A stretch of DNA of 64,000 nt from Rhodoplanes sp. (GTDB lineage: Bacteria; Pseudomonadota; Alphaproteobacteria; Rhizobiales; Xanthobacteraceae), in the NCBI RefSeq assembly GCF_013377085.1, contig NZ_JACAAX010000003.1:124001-188000 (forward strand), given 5' to 3'. Shown here piece after piece: positions 49,805 through 57,997 of this stretch. Numbering within the stretch: the first letter of the stretch is position 1; every line of letters starts with the position of its first letter. The notes beneath the pieces were generated by a model, which saw nothing but the letters and a program-made list of their open reading frames with translations, was not told where the DNA came from and made no database searches. Position numbers and translations under genes: made by a program.

Positions 49805-50446
49805 ATGCCAGCCAAGCCCAAACCTGCTCCAAAACCCGTGCCGACGCCAGTCCCCGAGGGGCCGCGCGCCTGGCAGCGCATGCTGTCGGGCCGGCGGCTC
49901 GACCTCTTGGATCCCTCGCCTCTCGACGTCGAGATCGAGGACATCGCCCACGGGCTCGCGCGGGTCGCGCGCTGGAACGGCCAGACGAACGGCGAGCACA
50001 TCTTTTCGGTCGCCCAGCACACGCTCCTGGTCGAGGAGGTCGCGCGCCGCCGCTGCGGCGCCGTCGACCGAAGGCTCGGCCTCGCCTTGATGCTGCACGA
50101 CGCCCCCGAATACGTGATCGGCGACATGATCTCGCCGTTCAAGGCCGTGATGGGTGGCGCCTACAAGGCCGTGGAGGCGCGTCTGCTGGCCGCCATCCAT
50201 CTGCGCTTCGGCCTGCCGCCGACGCTGCCCGACGAGGCGGTGCGTATCGTCAAGGAGGCCGACCGCGGCGCCGCCTACCTGGAGGCGACGCGGCTCGCCG
50301 GCTTCGCCGAACCGGAAGCGCGAAAATTCTTCGGCGCGCCGCCCGGGCTGCCGGCCCGCGTCGAAAAGGATTTCTTGCGCCCCTGGCCGGCCGGCGAGGC
50401 GGAACGGCGCTTCAAGGAGCGCTTCGCCAAGCTCGACGCGGGGTGA
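49805..50446 (+). CDS. HD-domain hydrolase (YfbR-like)
   Basis: This 213-residue protein with an HD metal site has GEHIFSVAQHTLLVEE (His residues 65 and 72), the LMLHDAPEYVIGDM HD pair (H98-D99) and the later KEADRGAAYLEATRLAG. YfbR-type enzymes dephosphorylate deoxyribonucleoside 5'-monophosphates. The ATG lies two bases after the tag stop, completing a ygfZ-tag-HD operon with a nucleotide-quality theme. The Lys/Pro-rich first 20 residues are not conserved elsewhere. Confidence 0.88.
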   Translation: MPAKPKPAPKPVPTPVPEGPRAWQRMLSGRRLDLLDPSPLDVEIEDIAHGLARVARWNGQTNGEHIFSVAQHTLLVEEVARRRCGAVDRRLGLALMLHDAPEYVIGDMISPFKAVMGGAYKAVEARLLAAIHLRFGLPPTLPDEAVRIVKEADRGAAYLEATRLAGFAEPEARKFFGAPPGLPARVEKDFLRPWPAGEAERRFKERFAKLDAG

Positions 50447-50460
50447 GCCGATTCAGATGA

Positions 50461-50568
50461 CGTCATTCCGGGGCGCGGGCCGTAGGCCCGCGAGCCCGGA
50501 ATCCATATCCACAGACCGGGGTTATGGATTCCGAACAGCCGACCTTTGGTCGGCTTCCGGAATGACGA
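50461..50568. repeat. Extragenic palindrome, family A, hybrid
   Basis: The left part is GTCATTCCGGGGCGCGGGCC, and the right arm differs (CCGACCTTTGGTCGG, then CTTCCGGAATGACG), so the two halves have different tips. A similar CCGACCAAAGATCGG tip occurs at 60750. The rest to 50636 has no gene. Confidence 0.8.
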
Positions 50569-50636
50569 CGGCACGCCACTTGCACGAAGCCGCCACATCG
50601 CGGCGCTATAGCCGAGCGAAAGACGAGGACTGAAAG

Positions 50637-51143
50637 ATGATTCACGTCTGCTCGCTGCAGCGCCTGGCCGAGACCGTGGAGGCGACCGGCGCCCGAAGGG
50701 TGGTCACGCTGATCGACATCGGCACGCCGGTGACGCGGCCGGGCAGCATCGCAGCCGAGCACCACCTGCATCTCGAAATCCACGACATCTGCTTTCCGAG
50801 CGAAGGCTGCATCCACCCGCAGCAGCACCATGTCGAGCGGCTGATCGGTTTTGTGCGCGAATGGGACCAGGCGGCGCCCCTGGTGGTGCATTGCTATGCC
50901 GGCATCAGCCGCTCCAGCGCCGCCGCCTATGTTGCCGCCTGCATGGTGCATCCCGATCGCGACGAGCGCGCCATCGCACAGGCGCTGCGCACCGCCTCGG
51001 CGACCGCCTGTCCGAACCGCCTGATCGTGTCGTTGGCCGATCGCCTGCTCGGCCGCGAGGGGCGGATGGTCAAAGCGGTGGACTCGATCGCGCCGCACAT
51101 CCCGTGCCTGTCCGCGGCGCCGTTCCGCCTCGCCGTCGACTGA
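50637..51143 (+). CDS. Tyrosine phosphatase family protein
   Basis: This 168-residue cytoplasmic protein has the protein-tyrosine phosphatase P-loop HCYAGISRS (H85, C86, R92; CX5R), preceded by the VTLIDIGTPVTRPGS beta region. The presumed general-acid Asp lies in LHLEIHDICFPSEG. The domain is shorter than classical PTPs and similar to dual-specificity types found in alphaproteobacteria. The target is unknown. It stands alone between a family A repeat and a 250-bp gap. Confidence 0.85.
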   Translation: MIHVCSLQRLAETVEATGARRVVTLIDIGTPVTRPGSIAAEHHLHLEIHDICFPSEGCIHPQQHHVERLIGFVREWDQAAPLVVHCYAGISRSSAAAYVAACMVHPDRDERAIAQALRTASATACPNRLIVSLADRLLGREGRMVKAVDSIAPHIPCLSAAPFRLAVD

Positions 51144-51394
51144 GCCGGGAGAGAAACACGATCGGCGCGGAGGTCCGCGGGAGATCGTCGTTCCCGCCGC
51201 AGCGCTGCGTCAGATGGTGCGCGGCGCGCGAGAGAATTTGCCACCCTCCGGGGCGCGGCGGCGACACGTCTGTTCTCGTGGCGACGCTGTGGCGGCGCGA
51301 TCGCCCCAAACTGCAGTCAAGAAAATCATTCCATTGGCGGCGTCTTTGCGCCGCGTACTAGGAGTCCTGTCCCGCTTCAACGTGAGCACAGGAC
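51144..51394. other. Intergenic region upstream of the sulfonate-type transporter, no gene seen
   Basis: This 251-bp gap contains neither a credible coding frame nor a listed repeat. The last 100 bases are AT-richer (CAAGAAAATCATTCCATTGG) and may hold the promoter of the transporter operon. No palindrome matching the other operator motifs is present. Confidence 0.5.
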
Positions 51395-52375
51395 ATGAAA
51401 TCCCCGAAAATCCTTGCCGCCCTTCTCCTCGCCGCTCTCGCGCTCGCGCCCATGCGGGCCGTCGCCGCCGAGCCCGAGGAGGTGGCGGTCGGCTACACCT
51501 ATATCGTGCCGGCGAGCCTGATCCTGAAGCAGAAGGGATGGCTCGAGCAGGAGCTCGGCGCGCGCGGCATCAAGGTGAAGTGGGTGCTGTCGCTCGGCAG
51601 CAACAAGACCATCGAGTTCCTGCGCGGCAAGAGCATCGACTTCGGCCCGTCCAGCAACGCCTCGGCGTTCCTGGCGCGCGCCAACGGCACGCCGACCAAG
51701 CTGATCTACTGGACCGAGCGCAAGAACGGCGCGCCCATCCTGGTGCGCGAGGATTCGCCCTATCGATCGATCGCCGATCTCAAGGGCAAGAAGATCGCGG
51801 CGACGCCGGGCACCGGCCCCTATATCGGCCTGATCGCTGCCCTGCAGACGCACGGCCTCTCCAAGGACGACGTGCAGATCGTGTCGCTGCAGCATCCGGA
51901 AGGGCGCCTCGCGCTCGCCTCCGGACGGGTCGAGGCGTGGGCCGGGCTCGAGCCCGACTGGTCGATCGCCGAGCTCAAGAACAAGGCGCGCGTGCTGTTC
52001 ATCGACGAGACCCTGCCGGGCGGCGGCGTCTACAATGTCCGCGAGGAGTTCGCCAAGAAATATCCCGAGATCGTCTCGCTGGTCGTGGCCAACATCGATC
52101 GCGCCCGCCGCTACGCCGACGAGCACCAGGACGAGGCGATCGATGTCTTCGCGGAAGGGTCCAAGCTCGACCGCGACGTCGCCCGCAGCGCGCTGCTGCG
52201 CAGCGCCACCGACCGTCCCGCCGTGACGGCGGATGACGCCGACGGGCTGATCGTGTGGGGCCGGCTGTTCAAGAGCATCGGCGCCATCGCGCCCGACACC
52301 GACATCGACAAGGTCGCGCGCGACACCCTCGATCCGTCCTTCACGGCTGCGCCCGTGAAGAGCCACAGCCACTGA
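51395..52375 (+). CDS. Aliphatic sulfonate-type ABC transporter substrate-binding protein (SsuA-like)
   Basis: This 326-residue periplasmic protein has a signal peptide (cleavage near AVAAEPEE) and the SsuA/NrtA fold: YTYIVPASLILKQKGWLEQEL near the N-terminus, SSNASAFLARANGTP, and IADLKGKKIAATPGTGPY. It would capture a sulfonate, sulfinate or similar compound for the permease and ATPase that follow. The ending in KSHSH is unremarkable. It is the first gene of a run to 56215; the downstream DszB-like gene supports an organosulfur substrate. Confidence 0.87.
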   Translation: MKSPKILAALLLAALALAPMRAVAAEPEEVAVGYTYIVPASLILKQKGWLEQELGARGIKVKWVLSLGSNKTIEFLRGKSIDFGPSSNASAFLARANGTPTKLIYWTERKNGAPILVREDSPYRSIADLKGKKIAATPGTGPYIGLIAALQTHGLSKDDVQIVSLQHPEGRLALASGRVEAWAGLEPDWSIAELKNKARVLFIDETLPGGGVYNVREEFAKKYPEIVSLVVANIDRARRYADEHQDEAIDVFAEGSKLDRDVARSALLRSATDRPAVTADDADGLIVWGRLFKSIGAIAPDTDIDKVARDTLDPSFTAAPVKSHSH

Positions 52376-52383
52376 GGGCCGCC

Positions 52384-53229
52384 GTGACCGACATCGTCAC
52401 CGACGCCGGCGCCTCGCTCGCGGCAGGCCGCGGGCGAGGCGGGTTTCGGCTCCGTCTGCCCCGCGGCGTGCTGCCCCACGGCTGGCGCGCCCTCGCGCTG
52501 CCGCTGGCCGTGCTCGCCGCCTGGCAGGCGGTGGGTGCGCTCGGCTGGACCGACGCGACCCTGCTGCCGACGCCGCTCGCCGTGCTGGGCGAGCTCGTGC
52601 GCCTCGCAACGTCGGGCGAGCTTCTGTCCAATCTCGCGGTGTCGTTCCGCCGGGTGATGCTGGGCTTTGCGGCCGGCACGCTGGTCGCCACCGCGCTGGG
52701 CGCGCTGACCGGCTACTCGCTGCAGTGGCGCGCCTATCTGGATCCGAGCGTGCACGCGCTGCGCACCATTCCGGGCCTCGCCTGGATCCCGATGTTCATC
52801 CTCTGGCTCGGCATCGACGAGGGCTCGAAGATCGCCCTGATCGCGCTCGCCAACTTCTTCCCGACCTATCTGAACTTCATGTCGGGCATCGCCCGGGTCG
52901 ACCGCAAGCTGATCGAGGTCGGCCGCGTCAACGGGCTCGCCGGCGCCCGCCTGGTCGGCACCATCCTGCTGCCCTACAGCCTGCCGTTCCTGTTCGTCGG
53001 TCTGCGCCAGTCGATGGGCGTCGCCTGGCTGGTGGTGGTCGGCGCCGAGCTGATGGGGGCGTCGAGCGGCATCGGCTACATGCTGATGGACGGCGAGATG
53101 ACGGGCCGGCCGCATCTGGTGATGGCCTGCATGATCGTCTTCGCGCTCAGCGGCAAGTCGACCGACATGATCCTGGCCGCGATCTCGCGCCGCGTGCTGC
53201 GCTGGCAGGACACGGTGGAGAAGGATTGA
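52384..53229 (+). CDS. ABC transporter permease, SsuC type
   Basis: This 281-residue inner-membrane permease has about six helices and an EAA loop in EVGRVNGLAGARLVGTILLP (~residues 178-197). GTG 52384 is the likely start, nine bases after the binding-protein stop, with GAGGG in front. It forms the channel together with the ATPase at 53425. A family A palindrome separates the two genes. Confidence 0.9.
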   Translation: MTDIVTDAGASLAAGRGRGGFRLRLPRGVLPHGWRALALPLAVLAAWQAVGALGWTDATLLPTPLAVLGELVRLATSGELLSNLAVSFRRVMLGFAAGTLVATALGALTGYSLQWRAYLDPSVHALRTIPGLAWIPMFILWLGIDEGSKIALIALANFFPTYLNFMSGIARVDRKLIEVGRVNGLAGARLVGTILLPYSLPFLFVGLRQSMGVAWLVVVGAELMGASSGIGYMLMDGEMTGRPHLVMACMIVFALSGKSTDMILAAISRRVLRWQDTVEKD

Positions 53230-53256
53230 TGCACACTCGGCTGATCAGTTCACCGT

Positions 53257-53358
53257 CATTCCGGGGCGCCGCGCAGCGGCGAGCCCGGAATCCATACACA
53301 CAGACCGGGGTTATGGGTTCCGGGCTCGCGGCCTACCGGCCGCGCCCCGGAACGACCA
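53257..53358. repeat. Extragenic palindrome, family A
   Basis: GTCATTCCGGGGCGCCGCGC and GCGCCCCGGAACGACC enclose CCCGGAATCCATACACACAGACC and GGTTATGGGTTCCGGG. It lies inside the ABC operon between permease and ATPase genes, where a stable hairpin could change their expression ratio. Confidence 0.85.
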
Positions 53359-53424
53359 AGACCGGGACGAGCCCGGCCGTGACGACGAGACGCCAGTGCT
53401 CCTGGCGGAAAATGGCGGTGTGAC

Positions 53425-54165
53425 ATGCTGGAGATCCGTGATCTCGCAAAAAGCTTCGGCTCCTTCGCGGCGCTGGGGCCGATGTCCTTCACGCTCGACC
53501 GCGAGCACGTGCTGACCGTGATCGGGCCGAGCGGTTGCGGCAAGAGCACGCTCTTGCGCCTCGTCGCCGGGCTGGAGACCGCGACCCGCGGCGACATCAG
53601 GCTCGACGGCACGCCGGTCGACGGGCCGCGTTCCGAGATCGGGGTCGCCTTCCAGGATCCCCGCCTGATGCCGTGGCTCGACGTGCGCCGCAATGTCGGG
53701 CTCGGCCTGTGGCGCTGGCCGGCGGCCGAGCGCGCCGCCGCGGTCGACGCTGCGCTGGCCAAGGTGTCGCTCACGGGCTTTGCCGACGCGCTGCCCAAGC
53801 AGCTCTCCGGCGGCATGGCGCAGCGCGTCGGGCTCGCCCGTGCGCTGGTCGGCCGGCCGCGGCTCCTGCTGCTCGACGAGCCGTTCGCGGCGCTCGATCC
53901 GCTCACCCGCATGCGCATGCAGGACCATCTGCTCGACATCGTCGGCGGCGAGGTGCCGAACGTGCTCCTCATCACCCACGACATCGAGGAGGCGATCGTT
54001 TTGTCCGACCGCATCATCGTCCTGGACGGGCCGCCGGCCCGCATCCGCCGCGACGTCGTCGTCGATCTCCCGAAACCGCGCAAGCGCACGTCCGCGGCGT
54101 TCCAGGAGATCAAGGAGTTTTTGCTCGGCGAACTGTTTCCCGCTGATGGGCGGCTCGCCGCCTGA
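53425..54165 (+). CDS. ABC transporter ATP-binding protein, SsuB type
   Basis: This 246-residue ATPase has Walker A GPSGCGKST, signature LSGGMAQRVGLARAL, Walker B LLLLDEPFAALDP and the H-loop ITHDIEEAI. It belongs to the nitrate/sulfonate/taurine group and powers the permease at 52384. It is separated from the following DszB-like gene by 45 bp. No regulator lies within the operon. Confidence 0.92.
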   Translation: MLEIRDLAKSFGSFAALGPMSFTLDREHVLTVIGPSGCGKSTLLRLVAGLETATRGDIRLDGTPVDGPRSEIGVAFQDPRLMPWLDVRRNVGLGLWRWPAAERAAAVDAALAKVSLTGFADALPKQLSGGMAQRVGLARALVGRPRLLLLDEPFAALDPLTRMRMQDHLLDIVGGEVPNVLLITHDIEEAIVLSDRIIVLDGPPARIRRDVVVDLPKPRKRTSAAFQEIKEFLLGELFPADGRLAA

Positions 54166-54210
54166 CCCCGATCGTTCAAGCCCGATCTCGTCAAAACCGA
54201 GGTGATCACG

Positions 54211-55278
54211 ATGTCCTCCCCCGTCTCCGCTTCGCCGCGTCCCGACACGCTCTGGTACACCCGCTGCCCGGTGCCGACCGCGAGCGGCATCGCCGTGCAG
54301 AACGGCTGGCTCGACCAGACGTTTGCATCGCACGGCATCGCCGTGACGTCGCTGCGCCATTCGGCCGACCGGGCGACCCGCGAGTCGCATTTCACCCACA
54401 CGCTGGAGAACTCGTTCCGCCAGGGCGGCAATGCGCCGGCGATCTTCGCGCGCTCCGAGGGGCGCGACACCGTGCTGATCGGCCTGCAATGGGTGCCGCA
54501 ATACGAAGCCGTGCTGGCGCTGCCGGGCTCCGACATAAAAACGGTCGGCGATCTCGCCGGGCGGCGGCTGGCGCTGCCGCGGCGGCTCAACGACAAGATC
54601 GATTTCTGGCGCTCGATCGGCCTGCAGGGTTTTCACAACGCGCTCGCGACCGCCGGCCTCACCCTCGACGACGTGACATTGGTCGATCTGCCCGTCGTGG
54701 AGAGCTTTGTCGATCCGATTCCCGGCCAGGACGGGAGCTTCGGTCCGGCGCGGCTGGTCCGCCAGCACCAGGCCGAGCTCGCGGCGCTGCTGCGCGGCGA
54801 GGTCGATGCCGTGTTCGCCTACAGCGTCTGGGGCGTCGCGCTGCGCGAGCAGCTCGGCGCCGTCGAGGTCATCAACCTGGCGCACGCCGAGGATCCGGCG
54901 CTCGCCGTCAACAACGGCCAGCCCAAGACCCTGACGGTGAGCGGCGGACTGCTGCGCGAGCATCCCGACCTGGTCGACGACTATCTGGCGACCCTGGTGC
55001 GGGCGGCCGATTGGGCATCGCGCAACCAGGATGCGGCGCGCCGCGCCATCGCGCGGGAGACCGGCAGCGCCGAGCACTGGCTCGACGAAGGCACGGCGCC
55101 CGACATCGCGGCCAGGCTGGCGATCTCGCTCGATGCGCCGCTGGTGCAGGCGCTCACGGTCCGCAAGGACTTCCTGCTGCGGCACGGCTTCATCGCCCGC
55201 GACGTCGACATCGGCGGCTGGATCGATCCGCGACCGCTGGAGCGCGTCCGCGCCCGCCTCACCGCCCTCGCAGCGTGA
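54211..55278 (+). CDS. DszB-like sulfinate desulfinase family protein
   Basis: This 355-residue protein has a periplasmic-binding-protein fold but no signal peptide. It resembles DszB, the 2'-hydroxybiphenyl-2-sulfinate desulfinase. TLWYTRCPVPTASG aligns with the DszB segment around catalytic Cys27, and SHFTHTLENSFRQGG with its His60 and Arg70. Counting from GTG 54202 they are C22, H63 and R73, and the His-Arg spacing of ten is the same as in DszB. So a cytoplasmic C-S bond-cleaving enzyme releasing sulfite is likely. ATG 54211 is preferred (GAGGTGATC upstream). It is usually annotated as a binding protein; that reading is less likely given the active-site set. Confidence 0.75.
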   Translation: MSSPVSASPRPDTLWYTRCPVPTASGIAVQNGWLDQTFASHGIAVTSLRHSADRATRESHFTHTLENSFRQGGNAPAIFARSEGRDTVLIGLQWVPQYEAVLALPGSDIKTVGDLAGRRLALPRRLNDKIDFWRSIGLQGFHNALATAGLTLDDVTLVDLPVVESFVDPIPGQDGSFGPARLVRQHQAELAALLRGEVDAVFAYSVWGVALREQLGAVEVINLAHAEDPALAVNNGQPKTLTVSGGLLREHPDLVDDYLATLVRAADWASRNQDAARRAIARETGSAEHWLDEGTAPDIAARLAISLDAPLVQALTVRKDFLLRHGFIARDVDIGGWIDPRPLERVRARLTALAA

Positions 55279-55297
55279 TCGTTCGGGAGACCAGGCG

Positions 55298-56215
55298 ATG
55301 GCCATCAGGCTCGACTACGGGGTGCCGACCGACCGCTCCGGCCTCAATGTGCGGTTCGCGGTCGAGAAGGGCTGGTTCGCCCGCGAGGGCATCGACCTCG
55401 ACGTCAAGGTCGTGTTCGGCGGCCCGGAAATCTCCGCCGCCTATGATTCCGGCGCGCTCAAGATCGGCGAACTCGGCACCCCGCCCGGCGTCACCGCGAT
55501 CGCCAGGGGGCACCGCTTCAGGATCGTCGGCAGCGGCCTGCAGCGCGGCGTCAGCCTGAATTTCCTGGTCGCCCCGGACGTCGCCGATTGGAACGGGCTG
55601 CGGGGAAAGACGCTCGGCGCGCTGACGCTCGGCTCCTGCAGCTACTGGTATCTACGCGATCTCCTCGCCCAGCACGGGCTCGATCCCGACCGTGACGTGA
55701 CCATCCGCGGCCTCGGTGACGACTATGCCAACCAGCTCGATCTGTTCCGGCGCGGCGAGATCGCAGCGCTCCTCTCGGCCGAGCCGAACGGTGCGCTCGG
55801 CGAGTATCTGGGCCTGGTGCGGTCCTGGGGCGACGTCCATGCGCTCGCCGACGTGCCGCCGCTGCAGTGGGTCATCCAGGTGGCGAACGAGGAATTTCTG
55901 GCGGCCGAGCCGGACCTGGTGCGCACCGTGGTCGAGGTGACGCGGCGGGCGTCACGCCATCTCGCGCTGCATCGCGACGAATGGATCGACTTCACGGCGG
56001 CGCATTTCGGCATTCCGCGCATCGCCGCCGAGGTGGCGGTGGCGCGCGAGCAGCCGTTCATCGGGATCGACGGCCTCCTGGACCGGCAGGGCCTGGAGAA
56101 TGCCGTGGCGCTGCAGCACCGCCTCGGCGCCATCGCGGAGCGGTGGCCGGTCGAGCGGTTCGTCGCCGAGGATTATTCCGGTTGGACGGGCGTGGGGCGC
56201 GAAGCGGCGGAGTAA
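55298..56215 (+). CDS. Binding-protein-fold protein without signal peptide (NMT1/SsuA-like)
   Basis: This 305-residue protein starts directly with the mature fold (MAIRLDYGVPTDRSGLNVRF, then EKGWFAREGIDLDVKVVFGG), so it should be cytoplasmic. It belongs to the NMT1/THI5-like and DszB superfamily but lacks the Cys of DszB at the first loop (YGVPTDRSG). It is downstream of the DszB-like gene by 19 bp, so both work together. It may be a related hydrolase or a non-catalytic subunit. Annotation as a transporter binding protein would conflict with the absence of a signal peptide. Confidence 0.72.
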   Translation: MAIRLDYGVPTDRSGLNVRFAVEKGWFAREGIDLDVKVVFGGPEISAAYDSGALKIGELGTPPGVTAIARGHRFRIVGSGLQRGVSLNFLVAPDVADWNGLRGKTLGALTLGSCSYWYLRDLLAQHGLDPDRDVTIRGLGDDYANQLDLFRRGEIAALLSAEPNGALGEYLGLVRSWGDVHALADVPPLQWVIQVANEEFLAAEPDLVRTVVEVTRRASRHLALHRDEWIDFTAAHFGIPRIAAEVAVAREQPFIGIDGLLDRQGLENAVALQHRLGAIAERWPVERFVAEDYSGWTGVGREAAE

Positions 56216-56241
56216 TCCGCCGCGAGCCCCCGGATCGCGTC

Positions 56242-56805
56242 TCAGTCCGTGGTGCGGATCACGGCCGACTGCACGGGCGGCGGCGCCGACGCCGGCACGG
56301 CGATCGAGGTCGGGCGCAGGTTGAGGGGCTGCGGCCGCGACGTCCGGACCGAGCCGGTCGTCCCCTCGGAACCGCCGCCCGAGCCGGTCAGCCGGGTGCG
56401 CGGATTCTGCCGCACGAAGTCGCAATAGGCGAAGCCGAGACCCGAGACCGAGCCGCGGAAGCTGTGCGGGCTGGTCTGGTCGACCTCGAAGCAGGGCTGG
56501 AACATCAGCCCCTTCACCGAGGCGCAGATCGCGCTCGAGCTGACCCGGATGGTGCCGGCCGGCAGCGCGACGAAGCGCGGCGGCCGGCCCTTCGGCTGCA
56601 GGGTGCCGATCACCGAGCCGTCGGGGAGAATCCGGCCAAGGCCCTGGGTGCCTTCGAAGCATGTGTAGGCGAACAGCTTGCCGGCGACGAAGCGGCGCGC
56701 CTCGTCCGGCTTGAGCGAGCCGGCTCCGGCCTGGCCCGTTCCGGCCAACACCGTGCCGGCCAGCACCAGCACGGCCGGGATGAGAGCAAGATGGCGCACA
56801 CGCAT
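56242..56805 (-). CDS. Periplasmic hypothetical protein
   Basis: This 187-residue protein has a signal peptide (LALIPAVLVLAGTVLAGT). The core includes VAGKLFAYTCFEGTQGLGRI, SVIGTLQPKGRPPRFVALPA and four cysteines (TCFEG, ICASV, PCFEV, YCDFV) that may form two disulfides. The C-terminal ~45 residues are Ser/Gly/Thr/Pro-rich. It resembles conserved exported proteins of Hyphomicrobiales, but no function is known to me. It is convergent with the desulfination operon. Confidence 0.72.
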   Translation of the reverse strand: MRVRHLALIPAVLVLAGTVLAGTGQAGAGSLKPDEARRFVAGKLFAYTCFEGTQGLGRILPDGSVIGTLQPKGRPPRFVALPAGTIRVSSSAICASVKGLMFQPCFEVDQTSPHSFRGSVSGLGFAYCDFVRQNPRTRLTGSGGGSEGTTGSVRTSRPQPLNLRPTSIAVPASAPPPVQSAVIRTTD

Positions 56806-56909
56806 GTCGGACCCCGTACGTCAGTGAACTGCGACAAACCTCGTTACACGGGCTTAACCATACCCGGGCGCGATGATGCCGGCAGATCGTCGATAAAGTC
56901 TGAACGCGT

Positions 56910-57896
56910 TTACGCGATCTTGACCACGATTCGTCCCCGCACCTGCCCTTCGACGATGCGGCGGCCGGCGTCGAGAACACCGTCCAATCCGATTTCTTCG
57001 GTCATTTTGGCCAATTTGCGCCGATCGAGATCGCTGTCCAGCCGCCGCCACGCTTCTCGCCGGAGGTGTTGCGGACACATCACAGAATCGACCCCCAGGA
57101 GCGACACCCCGCGCAGGATGAACGGGGCGACGCTGGACGGCAGGTCCATGCCGCCGGCGAGCCCGCAGGCGGCGACGGCACCATGGTAGCGGGTCATCGA
57201 CAGGACATTGGCGAGCGTGGTCGAGCCGACCGAATCGATGCCGGCTGCCCAGCGTTCCTTGGCGAGCGGCTTGGGCGGCCCGGACAGCTCCTGGCGGGCG
57301 ATCACCTCGGCGGCGCCGAGCTCCTTCAGGTAGTCGGCCTCCTCGGGCCGGCCCGTCGAGGCGATGACGTGCCAGCCGAGCTTGGCCAGGATCGAGATGG
57401 CGACCGAGCCGACCCCGCCGGCCGCGCCCGTCACCACCACGGGGCCGCGATCGGGCGTGAGGCCGTGGCGCTCCAGCGCCAGCACGGCCAACATGGCCGT
57501 ATAGCCGGCCGTGCCGATCGCCATGGCGTCGCGCGCCTCCATGCCGGGCGGCAGCGGCACCAGCCAGTCGCCCTTGACGCGCGCCTTCTCGGCGAAGGAC
57601 CCCAGATGGGTCTCGCCGCAGCCCCAGCCGTTGAGCACCACCCGGTCGCCGGGCTTCCAGTCGGGATGGCTCGAGGTCTCCACCGTGCCGGCGCCGTCGA
57701 TGCCGGCGATCATCGGAAAGCGCCGCACGACGGGCGCCTTGCCCGTGACGGCGAGGCCGTCCTTGTAGTTGATGGTCGACCACTCCACCCGGAGGGTGAC
57801 GTCGCCCTCCATCAGCTCGCTCTCGTCGAAATCGGCGAGCCCTGCGGTCTGCCCGCCTTCGCCCTTGCGGATGACGATCGCCTTGAAGGTCGACAC
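56910..57896 (-). CDS. acuI: Acrylyl-CoA reductase (AcuI)-type MDR oxidoreductase
   Basis: This 328-residue zinc-independent medium-chain reductase has [20 protein letters not shown] (the AcuI/YhdH substrate region), DGAGTVE, the NADPH motif [15 protein letters not shown] and the C-terminal GRIVVKIA. AcuI reduces acryloyl-CoA to propionyl-CoA and protects against acrylate. The match to AcuI/YhdH subfamily motifs is strong; the natural substrate here is not shown by context. It is isolated, with 100 bp to the MFS gene. Confidence 0.87.
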   Translation of the reverse strand: MSTFKAIVIRKGEGGQTAGLADFDESELMEGDVTLRVEWSTINYKDGLAVTGKAPVVRRFPMIAGIDGAGTVETSSHPDWKPGDRVVLNGWGCGETHLGSFAEKARVKGDWLVPLPPGMEARDAMAIGTAGYTAMLAVLALERHGLTPDRGPVVVTGAAGGVGSVAISILAKLGWHVIASTGRPEEADYLKELGAAEVIARQELSGPPKPLAKERWAAGIDSVGSTTLANVLSMTRYHGAVAACGLAGGMDLPSSVAPFILRGVSLLGVDSVMCPQHLRREAWRRLDSDLDRRKLAKMTEEIGLDGVLDAGRRIVEGQVRGRIVVKIA

Positions 57897-57997
57897 CTGA
57901 AGCCCCCGTTTTGCCCGGGGCGGACCCGCGGCCCACCCCTCCGGCGGAACTTAAGCGGCGGCAATCGGGCCACACAAGGGCGGCGGTTCCATTCCGG

